Made by a program: the position numbers and the translations under genes
Notes under the pieces: model-generated
Told to the model about the DNA's origin: nothing
Database searches by the model: none
The model's input: only the letters and a program-made list of their open reading frames with translations
In this document: piece by piece, positions 29,643-43,505 of the stretch
Layout of the letters: each line of letters starts with the position of its first letter
How positions within the stretch are numbered: the stretch's first letter is position 1
Source: Perca fluviatilis
Taxonomy: Eukaryota > Chordata > Actinopteri > Perciformes > Percidae
DNA length: 64,000 bases
Direction: 5' to 3'
Assembly: GCF_010015445.1 (NCBI RefSeq)
Contig: NC_053119.1
Span: 26,132,383 to 26,196,382, forward strand

Positions 29643-29859
29643 CGGGTGGGACATTTTTATCTGAGAGGGGAGAGGTTGTGTTCTGCTCTGACCTAGTCTT
29701 GGTCTGGCTACACCACCTATTGTGTACCAATCACAACCGTCCTGGGCTGCGCTAAGCCCCAAAGCGGAGATAGCGAGAGGGGAGACACATCCGGTGCGTG
29801 AGAAACGCACCGGCTTTATCCCAGCAACGTACATCCGTTATACCAGACTAGCTCTCACT
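29643..29859 (-). mobile_element. Short repeat, family B copy 1 (minus orientation)
   Basis: The core GTACCAATCACAACCGTCCT followed by GGGCTGCGCTAAGC corresponds to the complement of the copy at 51741-52003 (CCAATCAGAATCGTCATGGG then CGCCGCTAAGCGCC). It begins and ends with TCTGGCT and CCAGACTAG type motifs. A common teleost interspersed repeat in my recollection; class uncertain and ends approximate. Confidence 0.5.
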
Positions 29860-30045
29860 GGAATAAAGTGCAAAAGTTGCTGAGGGCTGCAGGCTTGTCT
29901 GAGCTAAAATTATGAGTTTGTGATGAGGCCAGACTCCCAGAGATGCCTAGTCAAGTACAAACATCCACATAGTGTTTTTAGGATGGTGGACAGGGAGAGT
30001 GCTTCTGCTATGCGTGGGTGTGAGAGCACGGTTGTTTGTGTGCAA

Positions 30046-30048
<3 letters not shown>

Positions 30049-30139
<91 letters not shown>
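30049..30139. repeat. (TG)45 microsatellite
   Basis: Uninterrupted TG tract of about 91 bp. Confidence 0.97.
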
Positions 30140-30140
<1 letters not shown>

Positions 30141-31004
30141 AATAGGGATGAGGTATCAAACTCAGCTGACTCACATGTAGCTGTATGAGTCAACCTGCTG
30201 AAAGGAAAATGTAGCAGTGGAAAGCGGGTTTCACTGACCATAATGGTTTGAGCACACAGGTACACTTGTACACACACTGCACCTACACAAATGCACACAG
30301 ACCAGACTATGTTGATTTTGTAGTGGCGACCCACCACGGCAAAATTTCTGCCACCACGGTATCAGAAATATGGGCTGTACAAAAAAAATCTTGTCGCGGT
30401 GGCCTTTTAAATTATCCTGCCGACATAATGCACCCCACCTGTTGGCTGCCGCTCACATTGCAATTTAACAACAAGTAGAACTATTGAGAGGTTATTGGAC
30501 ACGTCCAGTTGTTGTTCGGACACACCTGCCCCCGCTGCTAAAAAAAAATCCTAAAAGGAAACACTGCAGACCTCATCTTTTATGGTACACTGTAACCAAC
30601 AGATCTATTTTTGTGCGTTCAGCAGGTGTCAGGTTTTCTGCACTGATGTTTGCTCATCCCACTACCTGTGTCTGACAACATTAACAGTGGTATAAAAAGT
30701 CCCTCTATGGCAGAGAAACCATTGTATTATCTGTGAAAAGCAATAAAACCTATGCGGGTTGTGGCTTAACAGGTCCGTAGGGTTTTTTAAATATGCAGTC
30801 CACATTAAGCACATTTTTAAAATGAATCTCTCGTGGCAGCTGGAGTCTGATGATATTCTCTTGCCTCCATTTGTCATGTCTCCTCCACAGGTCCTGCACC
30901 TATTTTCCTCACAGCTGGAACTCAGTGGGCTAATCTAAATGCTTCTAGAGTCAGGTTCCCCACAGCTTAAATAGGAGGCACGCAAGACAATTCAGCCAAA
31001 AAAA

Positions 31005-31007
<3 letters not shown>

Positions 31008-31037
<30 letters not shown>

Positions 31038-31077
31038 ATGTATGTATGTATGTATGTATGTATGTATGTATGTATGT
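31008..31077. repeat. Compound (TG)n-(GTAT)14 microsatellite
   Basis: A short TG run (31005-31020) followed by about 14 copies of a TATG tetranucleotide. Confidence 0.95.
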
Positions 31078-32617
31078 GTCCATGAACCCCGCAGGTGCGG
31101 ACTCCCACAACGCCAGAAGGAATAGAATCTAGGCAGCAAAATAGGAATCCCGTGTAGCATATGAATGAGCAGAGAGTGCTCGAATGAGGGGAACGGATAG
31201 AACGGAGGGCATGCTGGTGTGTGAGTACCAGCAGGGATAACGTCCAAGCCAGTGGGACAGCAGCCTGCAGCAGGACACAGGTGCTACATTCCACGTCCAC
31301 ATTACACACAGGCAGTATTCTCACTGTAGCACAGTGAGAGGTGGTGGTGGTGATGGGGGTTATAAGAGTGACAGACAGAGAGCTGCCTGTCTTGGCACAT
31401 TGAAATGATGGAAGGACACCACCTGCACAAAGGCCAGACCGCACTCTGACTCTAAACTGCCGAGAGGGAAACACATTGTGCTAAACAGGAAGAGACGCAC
31501 AGACTATGCTGTTAAACTAAATGGATAAAGAAGAACTCAAGAAAGAAAACAACTCTTAATGTCCCAGTGTAATAACATTAAATCTAGCAATCATCATTTG
31601 CAATGCACAGCACTGTCAAATTACCTTAACTAGGGTTGATTGGGTTGCTATACTTTAAAACATGTTGCCACATACTGCACAGATTATTTTAAATAGCAGT
31701 AAGGAAAGAGCTCATACTGAGGGAGTTCTAGCACCAGTCAAGCCCGCAAAATCCTGCACGAACACAACTTCTCACGTGCGACTGCACAACTTTGTTGTAC
31801 ATTTATGATACAATTTGTGACAAAACTCAAGAGAGAGTTGAATGTGGGTAAAACGTATTGCAGCAGGGTACATTCCAGCTTGCTTGTTGGTCCCTGGTGA
31901 AACGTGTAGGACCTGACTGTTAAACTGAAACTCAGTCTTGGCATTTCTACTACTGGGCAAAGTCAGCTGTAGTATGACCGGTCATGACATCCGTAACATA
32001 GATATTCAGCATGGCAGTTGTAAGGTGTGCATAATGCAAATCTCTCTGTACAGGCACCTTTATGGAGCTATTTACTACTTAAATTGTATATCTGTCTTAT
32101 CAATCTTTAAAATACAGTATCCTAACCCCTGAACATTAGAAAGGCTCAATTTATCAAAATGATTTTCTCCCTTTTAGGGTAACGCTACTATAAAGTCACA
32201 AATGCTTACCGAAGGCCCTGCATGCAGTTAGTGTTAGCAAATGCACGAAACAGATCTAGCCTTGTGCTTGACATCAATCCCGTCATCAGGGTTAGATGGC
32301 ACAAAACAATGCTGATAGGTTTGGTAACCTATTCTTGTCACAAGACAATTCCTCTCTTCCCATACTAATGAGAGAAAGTCAATCTTTATCCAGAATCTGT
32401 TTCACAAATCACACACAAATCACACATCCCATTCCAATTCCAACCTTTTGCAATCATCAGGTTTGGTCATAAAATGTATCCTACTATGTACCAGCGATTT
32501 GAATAACAAAATCCAACATTGGTACAGAATGGTACAGGCATCAAAACGATAAAAAGGATTTACATTTGATCACACTTTTTTCTTCTGCTCGTTGCATTCA
32601 ATTATAATTAAGTCAAA

Positions 32618-33569
32618 TAGGGCTGAAACGATTCCTCGAATAACTCGAATAATTCGATTACAAAAAATCCTCGATGCGACTTGCCTCGAAGCTTCGTTAA
32701 ATCAATGTTACCAACGTTGTACCGCTGACGGACGGTGTTTCGGCACGGATCATTATTACTGTCAACAAAAAAAGCGGAAAAAAAAAAACAAAAGAAAAGT
32801 GTTTTTGAACCAGTTCAAACGTAATTAAAACGAAAACTCTGTACAGTAGGTCTACTGCAAACTCAAACTAGCTTACCACAATAATAGCACGACGTCAGTG
32901 CTTCAGCGTCTCAACAGAAAACACTGAGTCTAACTTAATCACCCATTCCACGAAGCGGACCCGACAAAGTCTGAGTCGTATGGACGAAACGACACCAAAA
33001 ACAAAGACAAGAAAATAAGTAGTGGTGACCACAATTTGATCTAAAGAGCCGACGCGTTGATCCCTTCGGAAAAACAGCTGATTGTTGCGCGCACTTTTTT
33101 TTTTTTTTTTTTTTCTCTCTCCACGGAGAAACAGCTGATCAACGATCTACTAGCATAAGTGTAACAGAGCTGTTTAGCATTGTAATCAAATATATAAATG
33201 AAAATAGGTTTAGTATAACTAATATTTACATATAGGCCTGTATACAGATCAGACTCAGGTTGAAACTGAAAGTTAAGTTGCACAACTTAAGGTAATGTTT
33301 ATGTATGTTTATTGTATGCCTTAGTTTGAGGTAGATATTTGAAAAAATGTTTTCTTTAAAAAAAAACAATGTAATATGGCACTTGAATGCACTTAATATG
33401 TTGTGATATTTTAAGCAATGTAGGCAATAAAAATGTAGCTTTTTCCGAAAATGTAACTAATTATTGCTCTTCAATAAAACAAAAGTATTTCTTATCCGAT
33501 TACTCGATTAATCGATGGAATAATCGCTAGAATACTCAATTACTAAAATAATCGATAGCTGCAGCCCTA
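32618..33569. mobile_element. Non-autonomous hAT-like element with ATCGATTA subterminal motifs
   Basis: The ends are TAGGGCTGAAACGATT and, inverted, TAGGGCTGCAGCTATCGATT. Flanking 8-mers AAGTCAAA (32610-32617) and ACGTCAAA (33570-33577) differ at one base, fitting an hAT target duplication. Arrays of TCGAATAA/ATTCGATTA at the left and ACTCGATTAATCGAT at the right crowd the ends. A T21 run lies at about 33094-33114. No transposase frame. Confidence 0.82.
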
Positions 33570-33577
33570 ACGTCAAA

Positions 33578-36547
33578 CTCCCTTCACACACTACCACTAA
33601 GCAACATTTTCTTGCCTTTTTTCTTACTTAAGTACAGCAGAATTACACAAGATACAATACACCTTGCTATACACGAGTATCAGGAAGCTGTTCATACAGT
33701 ATGAGTGCATCTATTGGCATTGACAGTCCATAATGTACTGTGCGTCCAGGTAAACACAGCTCTGGTAAACACTTCTATTCCATTAACGTCAGCTGAGTGA
33801 AGCCTTCACCTGCACATTGAATGAGTCGGTCTCAATCTCATCGGAGTTATGAAGAAACCACTTCAGCCTGCGACACTCCATTTGTACAAGCGGAAGTCAG
33901 GCTTAACAGCGAGGACTTTATCGTTGATTGGATGATTTCTCTATTCAGAGCACCAGCAGGCATTAAGGGCACTCAAAGAAAAACAAATTACTCCTCTATG
34001 ATTCCACACCCTGTATGTGTGTGTGTGTGTGTGTGTGTGTGCGCGAGAGTGTGCGTTTCATCCTACAACTGTGTGGGCTGAAAACAGATTAGTAGGAATT
34101 GGCAATATAATAAGCATTTACCCTCCGGCGTGCGCGCAGGCACACGTACACACGCATGCACGCACACACGTGTCTATGGAGTTGCAAAACTGCAACATTT
34201 GAAACACTATAGAATCTCCATAGTATGCTAGGAAATCAGTTTTAAAAAGACACTTTTTAAAAAGTGTTGACTTTTAATAAAGACAAAACTCCTGATGAGG
34301 GCATTTGCGCATTTGTGACAAGCTGCTAGAACAATGAACATTAACTTGGCAAGCAGAATTAACAGTTGATGTAATGGCTAATTCCTTTAGCACTTTAAAT
34401 CATGAAAAATAAGTGAGTTAAACGGGCACGCTTTGTCGTCTCAGTGATTAGGCTTGATTCTATCTAATTGAAAACAACAGAAAGGTTTTGAGATAGCAGT
34501 AGTGGAGAGCAGTTATCGCAAACGTAAATGCAAAGTGGTTTATTTGAAAGAGGAGCGACAGCCAATGCAGTCCACGGCGTGTGGTCTGAGGGAGACAAAA
34601 GTTGTTAGCCATGCTTTGCTGGCAAGTACACAAAGATATTATAAAAAGGGAAAACCCATGAACACTGAAAAAGACAAGTATACAGTCACAGTGTGCTGGA
34701 TTTAACATTTCCATTTCAATATTTAACTCCCTATATGTGCAAGGCAGTTGACATTAGATCAGAAGAGGAGGTTTGAAGTCTAGCTCCAGGACCTTTTACT
34801 GTAACAGGACACACACAACTGTGGCCTTTTACATGCAACATGGTCTCCTTATGTACAGTATCTAAATAGAACAATTTTGTAAACATTGTGTTCATCTATT
34901 TCCTTGTTATGTGTCATCGACACTATCACAACCTTTGTTTATTTGCATTGTCAGTATTTTAATGTCTTTATGCTGTTATTTTTATTGTGCTTTAATGCTC
35001 TATAATGTGTTTTTTAAATTCATAATTGTGTTTTAATGTACAAACATTTGTTGCATGCAGCACTTAATTTTTGTGTATTCCCATTTTGGAAGAGAGAAGA
35101 GGCAAGGAACAAGCCTTTTACTGCACAGAGCCGACTGCATTATGTTTCATGCAATACACAATAAAACTTGAACTTCGGGTCAGTATGAGCAGCATGCCAA
35201 TTCATCCCACAAACAAAAATACACACACATAAACCTGGAATACAGTAGGGATCCATATCTCTTTCTTGGTTTCTTCCTAAGTATATGTGTGTATACATAT
35301 ATTTAAACCGTTCAGTTATCCACTTGCTAAACCCTCTTTAAATGCAGCACATTCAAAATCTTGATCAATACTCAATATACACAAGTCCTTGGCTGTTTTT
35401 TTCTCTATTCTCTGTACTCTGAAACACAATCAGGTGGTCAGATAAAAATGTATGTAACAATTATGCCCAGCGGCACATTGCCAGTCCTCCTTTTCTCCCC
35501 AGCGATGTAAAAACACCCAATTTCCAGCAGCAGCATGTTTGACAGAGAGATAATAGAGTTGAATCATCTCGCTTTGCTGAATCTCCATGTCAAATGCAGC
35601 CAGATGAAAAAACTCACATTTGTCCCACAGCTCATTTGTCAATGTAAAAATGTATGTAAAAAAAACAAAAAAACATTCATGGCGAGAAGAGGAGGCTGAG
35701 AAGCAAGACTAAAACAAAGAAGCGTAACCAAGCAGGAGGGAAAAGAAGATAAGAGGGTGGAGGAGGAGGTGGAGGAAAGTGTGGTGACATTAGACGTACA
35801 ATGCCCGCTCTGTCAGACGAGCTTTTAAGAATGTCCTCTCTGTGCCATCATGTAGCCTAGATGAAGCCATGTAGAGCTGTGAATCTAAAACTCAAGACAT
35901 CAAAAACAGCTACAGGTAGCGCTAATACGTTGTGTTGCCCTGCTGTGCTCGGATAAAACTACTATAGGCCTACTCAGAATAATTCTCATCTCCACGCAAC
36001 TTTTTCTTCACTGGTCTTCTATTTTAGTTTATACTATTGTCACTGTTTGCTGCTTTTTTATTGCTGTGGTACATGTTGCCGCTGTTGTGGCACACCAAGA
36101 GCTTCAGACTGAATAATACAGCAAGTCGACCAAACCAGCCAATTAGCCAGCCAGACAATCTGAAAACCAACCGTTCTGCCACAACACAGAGGAGTTTCTG
36201 CTATGTAGAGTGTCAGAACGGGAATGAGAACAGATCACTGAGTCATATAATACTGCCTGATATATACTATACATGAGACAAAGCCAAGGCTGAGATAGAA
36301 AAGTGATAAGTGATTTTTTCATTTGTTATTTGATGGAAAAGCTAACCTAAATATTAGAGAAGTGGCCTTTCCAGGATGTCCTGCCATGCCGGAGAAAACC
36401 TGTGTGTGGTGGCAGTTATAAATTCACTCCCTGGTTGTGTTGTGGTACCCAAAGCATCGCAAAATCCCTATATGTTTGAAACTTTTAACTGCCACGACAG
36501 TCAACAGTGACGTCAGGGGAAACCTCCCAAAAGCATGTTGTAGTTTC
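33578..36547. other. Non-coding AT-rich spacer
   Basis: No exon supported. A short TG tract lies at 34015-34041. The stretch 34860-35170 is T-rich and ends in ACACAATAAAACTTGAAC, reminiscent of a polyadenylation signal of a transcript or LINE on the plus strand, but no coding sequence precedes it. Confidence 0.45.
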
Positions 36548-37009
36548 AGGGCGTTTTCACACCTGCCTTGTTTAGTTCGGTTGAATCGAACCCTGCAGCG
36601 ACCCCCTTGATACGGTCCGTTTGAGCAATTGTGTGACAGCAATCGCACTCGGGTGTGGACCAAAACAACCGGACCAAGACCGCCTCCTCGTCGGAGCTTC
36701 GGTACGTTTCGTTTGTGGTGAGAATGTGATCCGACACCCAACTACCAGGTGTTGGCCGCATGTTGGAGCTGAACGGCTCCTGTAATCAGGCGTGCTTTGC
36801 AATCTGCGATCCGGCAGAGCATGCAAACTGTAGCAGCTTGCAATGTTTCTGTCACAGAAATAGACTGCGCTCAAGCTCGCCGCTACTGGCATCTCCGTGG
36901 TCAAACCAGCTGCCGCTAAAGATGGAGAGAGATGCCGGCAGAGCGAAGTCCCGGTGAGCAGAGTAGACCTAGTAACATCGCTCGCGAAATAATGTCTGGA
37001 AAATTATTT

Positions 37010-37287
37010 GGTTACACTTTACTTGAAGTTTTCTACATAAGAGTGACATGACACTGTCATGAATGTGTCATAAAACATTATTAACAAGTCATAAACGTTT
37101 ATGACTTAACGCTTTTTTAGTAAGTGTCATTCGGTTTTGTCATGACAAGTCATGGTTAGGGTTAGGGTTAGAGTTAGGGTTAGGGTTCATGTGTCATGAC
37201 TGTGTCATGACAGTATCATGTGAGTGTCATGTGTTCATGACTGTGTCATGTCACTCTTATGTAGAAAACTTCAAGTAAAGTGTTACC
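37010..37287. mobile_element. Palindromic MITE with TTAGGG core, nested insertion
   Basis: AATTATTT is duplicated exactly at 37002-37009 and 37288-37295. The element is nearly one long inverted repeat: GGTTACACTTTACTTGAAGT and onwards on the left pairs with ACTTCAAGTAAAGTGTTACC on the right, and the pairing continues through TTTTCTACATAAGAGTGACA. Inner arms are rich in GTCATGAC motifs. The unpaired side has a TTAGGG-type tract. An 8-bp duplication suggests hAT mobilisation. Confidence 0.88.
37155..37187. repeat. Telomere-like (GGTTAG)n interstitial tract
   Basis: Five consecutive TTAGGG-type units with one TTAGAG variant, located inside the MITE at 37010-37287. It is not a chromosome end because unique and repeat DNA continues on both sides. 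Confidence 0.9.
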
Positions 37288-37711
37288 AATTATTTTAATG
37301 AATACATGGAGATGTGAGAAACATGCATTAGTCCAGAACACGGGACCTTCTTCCTGTATTTACTTTCTTTCTCCCGCCCCAGACACATCTGACCAATAAG
37401 CGGAGTGAATATTCTTGCATGGTTTGTAGTGACGCATTTTGGTTCGCTTAGATTTTTCACCGTGTGAAAGGAAACCGAACCAAGGGGGAAACGCTCCAAC
37501 TTTTACAAACATTTCGGACCAGAGCAAACAAACTACAGGTGTGAAAATGCCCTTAGATATTGAAATGTCTTTTTTTCCCTGCATTTTTATAATTCATTGG
37601 TTGCTACTCACTAATGAAAACCAGCTTGCAATGATGTGACATTTGTTAAGATGCATAATCCATTAAACAGCATGCTTTTCATAAGTAAACACAATTTTTT
37701 TTCCATTGCAT

Positions 37712-37797
37712 GGTACCTGCTCGACTTGTCTCTACTCGCCTTTTTTGGGTTTTCCATTACGAAAAAAAGAGTAGTCAAGTCGAGCCGAGCGGGTACT
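37712..37797. repeat. Short inverted repeat with CTCGACTTG arms
   Basis: GGTACCTGCTCGACTTGTCT on the left pairs with AGTCAAGTCGAGCCGAGCGG then GTAC on the right, with an AT-rich centre. It looks like the ends of a small internally deleted MITE; no target duplication was identified. Confidence 0.5.
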
Positions 37798-37991
37798 AGC
37801 AGTGGGTAAGTGCCAATAGTGATGCAGCTGTAAGTGGTGCCCTCCATTACCTTCACAGCAATGTAACCTTTACCAAAAATAAAAGCAGCAGATAATGTTC
37901 ACGGTTATGGATTCCTATTTCAAGCAAGTTACTTCTTAAATTCACATATTCATTTTCATACAATGCACAATTGAGCAAAACCAGAAAAACA

Positions 37992-38628
37992 TTTAAATCG
38001 CCCATATTATGCTCATTTTCAGGTTCATAACTGTATTTTAAGGTTGTACCAGAATAGGTTTACATGGTTTAATTTTCAAAAAACACCATATTGTTGTTGT
38101 ACTGCACAGCTCTCTCTCACTGCTGCAGATCCTCTTTTCACCTGGTCTCTGTTTTAGCTACAGAGTGAGACCTCTTTTCTTCTTCTGTACTATCTTTGAT
38201 TGCACTCGCACATGCGCAGTAGCTCAGATGTAGAGCATGTCAGCTAGCTAGCTCCATAGACAGTAAAAGAAAGGTTGTTTCTCCAACTTTGGTCAGTTAC
38301 AAGGCAGGATTAGCTGGGAGACTTCTAAATGAGGGCACACATGTAAGTAGTTCTTTTGTAGATTATGGTTAACTTGTGTGTGTTGTAGCAGTGCTTTGCT
38401 ATTGAGAACGACGTAGCATGCTAGCGTTAGCGTTAGCGTTAGCCGAGGCCGATTTTGAACAGCTCACTAGGAGACTGAAAGCAGGACACATTCAGAAACC
38501 GTATCTCACTCAAAACAGCATGGATGGATTTTTTTCAAAGTTTGTATGTTTGTGGAAGCACCAGAGACACAAAAGAACACCCCAAATCCCAGAAAAAGTG
38601 TTTTTTTCATAATATGGGCACTTTAAAA
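37992..38628. mobile_element. Short DNA element, family A copy 2
   Basis: The left end TTTAAATCGCCCATATTATG pairs with CATAATATGGGCACTTTAAA at the right. The interior motif TTTACATGGTTTAATTTTCA matches the copy at 8075-8778. It includes tandem GCTAGC and GTTAGC units near 38237 and 38420-38443. No coding sequence. Confidence 0.72.
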
Positions 38629-41094
38629 TCTGTGGAATGCCAAAGAAAATGGAAAGACTAGAATATGCAAAAACATTTGCCATAAACCATTTAACCATCA
38701 CATCCATCACAACCATCTCGTTTTGTTTACTTGAAAACGGTGACTGAAATTTCTTTGGCAGCTTGGTTTATTAACCTCGGTTTATATTGCCTGCAACTTT
38801 TCGCTGCAGTATTGGCCACAAATAAACTAAGCTCTTACAAATAAAAAAGTTGTCGGTAAAAGAAGCAGAAAAAAAATAAGCGTTGAAAAATTATCTTGCA
38901 CCAGAAAACTCAACAGCCACTTTCACTGATCAAAACATGAAAAACTGATTTTCTATTAATTGTATTGATTGAGACTAGAATATGGAGGGATAAACAAGAA
39001 CTTGAGTATGATACGCTGAATACAAAAAGTTCAATTAATGAAGAGATGTTAAAATTCAGTTCACACAGATGGGGCAGCTCTCAAAGCAAGTATGCACAGT
39101 TGTACAAACACAAACACAGCTCCAGAGTAAACTGGAAACTCTCCTCTTCTCTTGAATATCTTTCCTCATGACTGGCCACAACAGAAAAAAGGGAACAGTG
39201 TTTGACAGCGCTCCGAGAGCTATGCTGCACTCCTTCACAAAGTAGCTCACATGGTAATCAAGCCGGCGAGCAGGCCTTTCAGACGCAAAACAAAAGAATG
39301 ACAAAGTGCAGCCCTTGTCCTCTCTCCTTCTCATGCTCTCTTCTCTCGCCTCCTCTGATACTCCTACGCTTCAAGCCGAAAAATGAGATAAAGATGGAGA
39401 CAGTCAGATGTGAAAGATAACTTGGATGAGAGGTGAGATGGAACGAGAGGAGATAGAATGTAAAATGTGATATAAAAAAAAAAAAAAAAGCTATAATAAT
39501 ACAAGATAAAAGAAAATAAGTCAAAAATATACACCGCTCAGCTCAAATAAGCAGAATGCAAAAATGCTACTAGAGTTTCACAGACCTGCTGTGGAGCAGT
39601 GGGGGGCCTTATTACCACCTCTATCACATACTTGGGTTTTTTATCCAATTGTATATATAGCCAGATATAAAGCACAAGATATAGTTTTATCTAAATAGCA
39701 GCCAGACATGTCAAAGTGAAGAAAACATTCCCACTCACTGCTCAACTTTACCCAGCAAGCTTTTCTAAATGGAGATGAATTCCTATCCCGCCTCCAGATC
39801 AGGTTCCATGAATGTGTAAATATTCATAAGTGAGCATTGAAAAGTCAGAATGTGCATGATAGTGATTTCAAACAAGGGTGAAAGGGAATACGAGTGAAAA
39901 CTAAGAAGAGAGCTGCACGCTGGGGCCGGCACGCTACGGTCAATTTACTCTCTTATATCAAGTGTATCCATTGTTATGACTTTTCAACAGAGCTGCAAAA
40001 AAAGAATCCACACAGCTGCTTTCAATGCAACCAACACCCCTGTCTCTTCTGTCTCTGAGGTGTGTCTGTCCCTCGTCTCTGATCCTTTCTCTGTCTTTGC
40101 TGCGAGCCAGCACAGCCTCGAGGAGAGGTGACCTTTTCCGTTAACCACCGCTACAGAAAGCTCATTCTGAGCAGCACGGAGCACACAGACACACACTCTT
40201 TGACGATTGATTGAAACCCTGCAAGGTCTGGATCACTTACAGTAAGGCAACACCAGAGCTGATACAGCCCAGCTATGAAAGAAAATCCTTCTGCAGAGGT
40301 GGGGAGTAAAGAGCGGAACCCAGCTCGAGCGCAGGGAAACTGACAAATCCCATCATGGCAAGGATCATGATCGTCTACAGTCGATACTCCCACCTGACAT
40401 CTGTCTCTATGGCACTCCCGCTTTTCTCTTTCGCTCTCTGATGGTTTCTCATTTCTTAACACTCACCAGCAACTCACTGGCTTTCTGATTCACACTCCCC
40501 TCCTCTGTGTCTCCCAGCAGTGTGCTAGTAAAGTGTTCATATTGTGTGGGTTTTTATCTCTCTACTGAGGAAAATTGGTCTTAATTAAATCTTGATGGCA
40601 TTGTTTAACAGTGTGATTGCTGCATTATTAGACACCCTTGCTGTATAAGGTGGATAGGATACACCTGAACAGCTTTCCACAATGAACTGCATCTGATGTG
40701 TACACGCCCATGTAGGAACCACAGTTCCAGGTACTTGTAACAGATTACGCCGATTGTACATGGTGAAGGGCTGGGTTTATTAGAAGTCACAGCCACATCC
40801 CCTCCTGGTGCATCCTGCTGCATGTCCCACCTGTTGCGTGAGAAGGGTGTCCTTCTTCTGCCCTGTTCCTCCTCCCCAAATGCTCGTCCACCACTCGCAG
40901 CAAGTGCGCCAGCGGGCAGACAGTGCCATCATTCAGCTGCTTCCCCTTCTGCTCGGCTAAACACTGGGGCTAAAGTGCATACGGCAGCGAGATCAGGGAG
41001 GTGCGCGGACACAGACAGATGCAATAACACACTCGGTAAACACAAACTACATTACACATTCATATTTCCCTCTCTTTTACACTAAATCTCTCTG

Positions 41095-41232
<138 letters not shown>

Positions 41233-43408
41233 CTCCTGCGGCAAAGTCATGGCAATGGGCCAGAACTCCCATATGCACGGAGCAGAGCTGGTACCTTGAT
41301 GGTGGCTTGTTAGGCAGGCCAACACAAATTTCATTAACCCAGAGGTTAACACACTCTGGACTTGTGTTTTTCCAACGCTGTTGCTCACCTTCAAACCTAG
41401 CCTCCCTTCATCTCCCTATATCCACATATGGGGGGGGGGGGTTATGGGAATGTAACACATACTAAGTGTGAATTCTTTTAGCGCAGCTCTAAATTCTGTC
41501 CAGTAGCACGGTGCATTTGCTTTAGCATTAGCAAGAAAACATGAAAAATGAGCGAGAGACTGCCTGAACATAATTTTAGAAATGCACGTGTACATGAGAA
41601 TAAGCATATGCACAAATATGACAACAAGCACAATGAAATATAAGCCAATGCATTGTACATAAGAGATATAAGAGATTATTTCCCCCTCTTAGTCCGTCTG
41701 TTGTGTCCACGTCCACCACAGAGGTCCTACAGCATCTAGGCACGCTGAGGACGTAGGGTGAGTTGTTATGGCGACATCATTCATCCTGGCTGTGGAATTA
41801 CCCAGAGACAGAGATTTACTGGGTTGGTCAGGTAAGCTGTGGGGCAGATTCATGGTTGAGCTTCTGAGAGTCCCCATCCCAGCTCCCCAGACACAAGCTA
41901 ACAGTGGACTGACTGCCACATGCATATGCTTTTACGGCACAACCCTTTAAATGAAATAAGAAGTGAAAGATACAGTCGCTTCAAATGAAATGACTTTCGT
42001 ATATAATGCCGTTTTCCTATATCGGTATTGTTATATCTAATCATTTCTCATGGATAGTGAAGCTATATGCACAGATTATACTGCAAGATTCCAGTTTTCA
42101 ATTTCATAATCACAGCACTGAAAACATCCAGGTTTCTGCAGCAATAACTTCCATCTGAAAATCAAATTATTTGCTTGCACAGTATCAGAAATATTTCTGT
42201 TAAGCCAGCCAAACAGTATGGCTCTAAAGAATATAAATCACCACATTAGTACAGCTCCAATTTCAAAATTCACCCCTTTCAGAATGTCTCCTGATGAAAA
42301 GCTTTTTTTCCCATTTTCATTTGATTAACAAAGCTCTTCCACCGTGATATAAAGGCCCAGCATTCCTAAATGGAAGCAATTTTTAAAAGCCGCACCACCC
42401 AGCTGGGTTCACACGTGTCACCGGTTTAACATGCCCAAACCACTTTGTTGATGCAGACTTGCAGATTGCACCCACGCTGGGCCCGGTTTCCCTATAAAAG
42501 CTGCTAAATTCAACTGTCACGCACCTAAGATATACAACATGACTGCCTCGGAAATTGCTTTTTTACCAAGCATTAGGTTGTTTATGTCTTTTTGTTTCTG
42601 TTCTTCCTTCTTCCATTAACAACTGTTCTGTTTCATCAAAGGGGAAAGTAGGCACCGAGCAGCTGCATTATTCACAGATCTGAAAAGGTAATTGACAATA
42701 TTCATTGTTGCATGAATAAATGATCACATAAAAGCTGCTGTGTACATTACGTGTTTAATCCCTTACACACACGAAGATGGCAAAGTGGTTCTGGCCGAGG
42801 TAAAGCTGACCGACCTGACAACCACAAGAGCTAAAATTAGGGAAAGTGACATCGGAGGGCATGGTTACCATGACAGCGAGCCAGCCTGAGGGTGTTGCTG
42901 CTAAGATACAAACCACAAGCCAAATCCAACATGATACTGAACTGCAACTTTATCCAAGTGTTTGAATGTGAATGTGTTTCTTTGAGTCAGTTTTAGCTTT
43001 CTCTCAAGCGATATTGACACGACACTGCATACAACAAGTTGTGTGCGTGCTTTATTTTGAGTCTCCCGTGAATATTAAAAGCATTCAAGCTTCCTCAAAA
43101 CCTGTGAATTCATCGGCCTTGATAAAATAAGCCCAGAGACATCCCACCACGTTCCTCTCCCATATGTTGTCTCCCTGGGCAACCAGGCAGCCAATCTGTC
43201 GAGGCCCCTGAGACTTCCCCTTCCGACTTCCTCCTTATCCCTTCTGAGCGGTGATGATATGAATTGTATGTGCGTATTATGTGCCATTTTACAAAAATAT
43301 AGGCAACATATTTGTGTGTTTATGTGGCGGTGGTTGAGTGTATGCATACGTGTGTGTACGTCCACATGTGTAATCATAGTTAATCAATAGAGGCCTGTAT
43401 GTAGCAGC

Positions 43409-43505
43409 CAGCCTCCTCCTCCTCCCTCCTCCTCCTCCTCCCTCCTCCTCCTCCTCCTCCTCCCTCCCTCCTCCTCCTCCCTCCTCCTCCACCTCCTCCT
43501 CCTCA
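43409..43505. repeat. (TCC)n pyrimidine tract
   Basis: About 97 bp of TCC/TCCC units on the plus strand, purine-only on the other. Poly-Glu/Arg frames across it are not genes. Confidence 0.95.

Larger units (their letters stand above)
29860..32609. other. Non-coding spacer with microsatellites
   Basis: No exon supported. Includes the TG and GTAT tracts listed separately. The segment near 30316-30480 has CACCACGG repeats suggestive of an old element, but ends are not defined. Confidence 0.5.
36548..37553. mobile_element. DNA element interrupted by a second element
   Basis: The left end AGGGCGTTTTCACACCTG and the inverted right end AGGGCATTTTCACACCTG differ at one of 18 positions. Sub-ends contain TTCGGTTGAATCGAACC on the left and GAAACCGAACC on the right. 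The interior is split by the 278-bp element at 37010-37287, so the original length was about 720 bp. No coding sequence; target duplication not resolved. Confidence 0.72.

Noticed and set aside
30984..31474. 160-codon minus-strand frame
   Set aside because: Contains poly(Thr-Tyr-Ile-His) from the TATG repeat; no recognisable protein features.
37155..37187. Chromosome end or fusion point suggested by TTAGGG repeats
   Set aside because: Only five units, inside a MITE with an exact target duplication and ordinary DNA on both sides.
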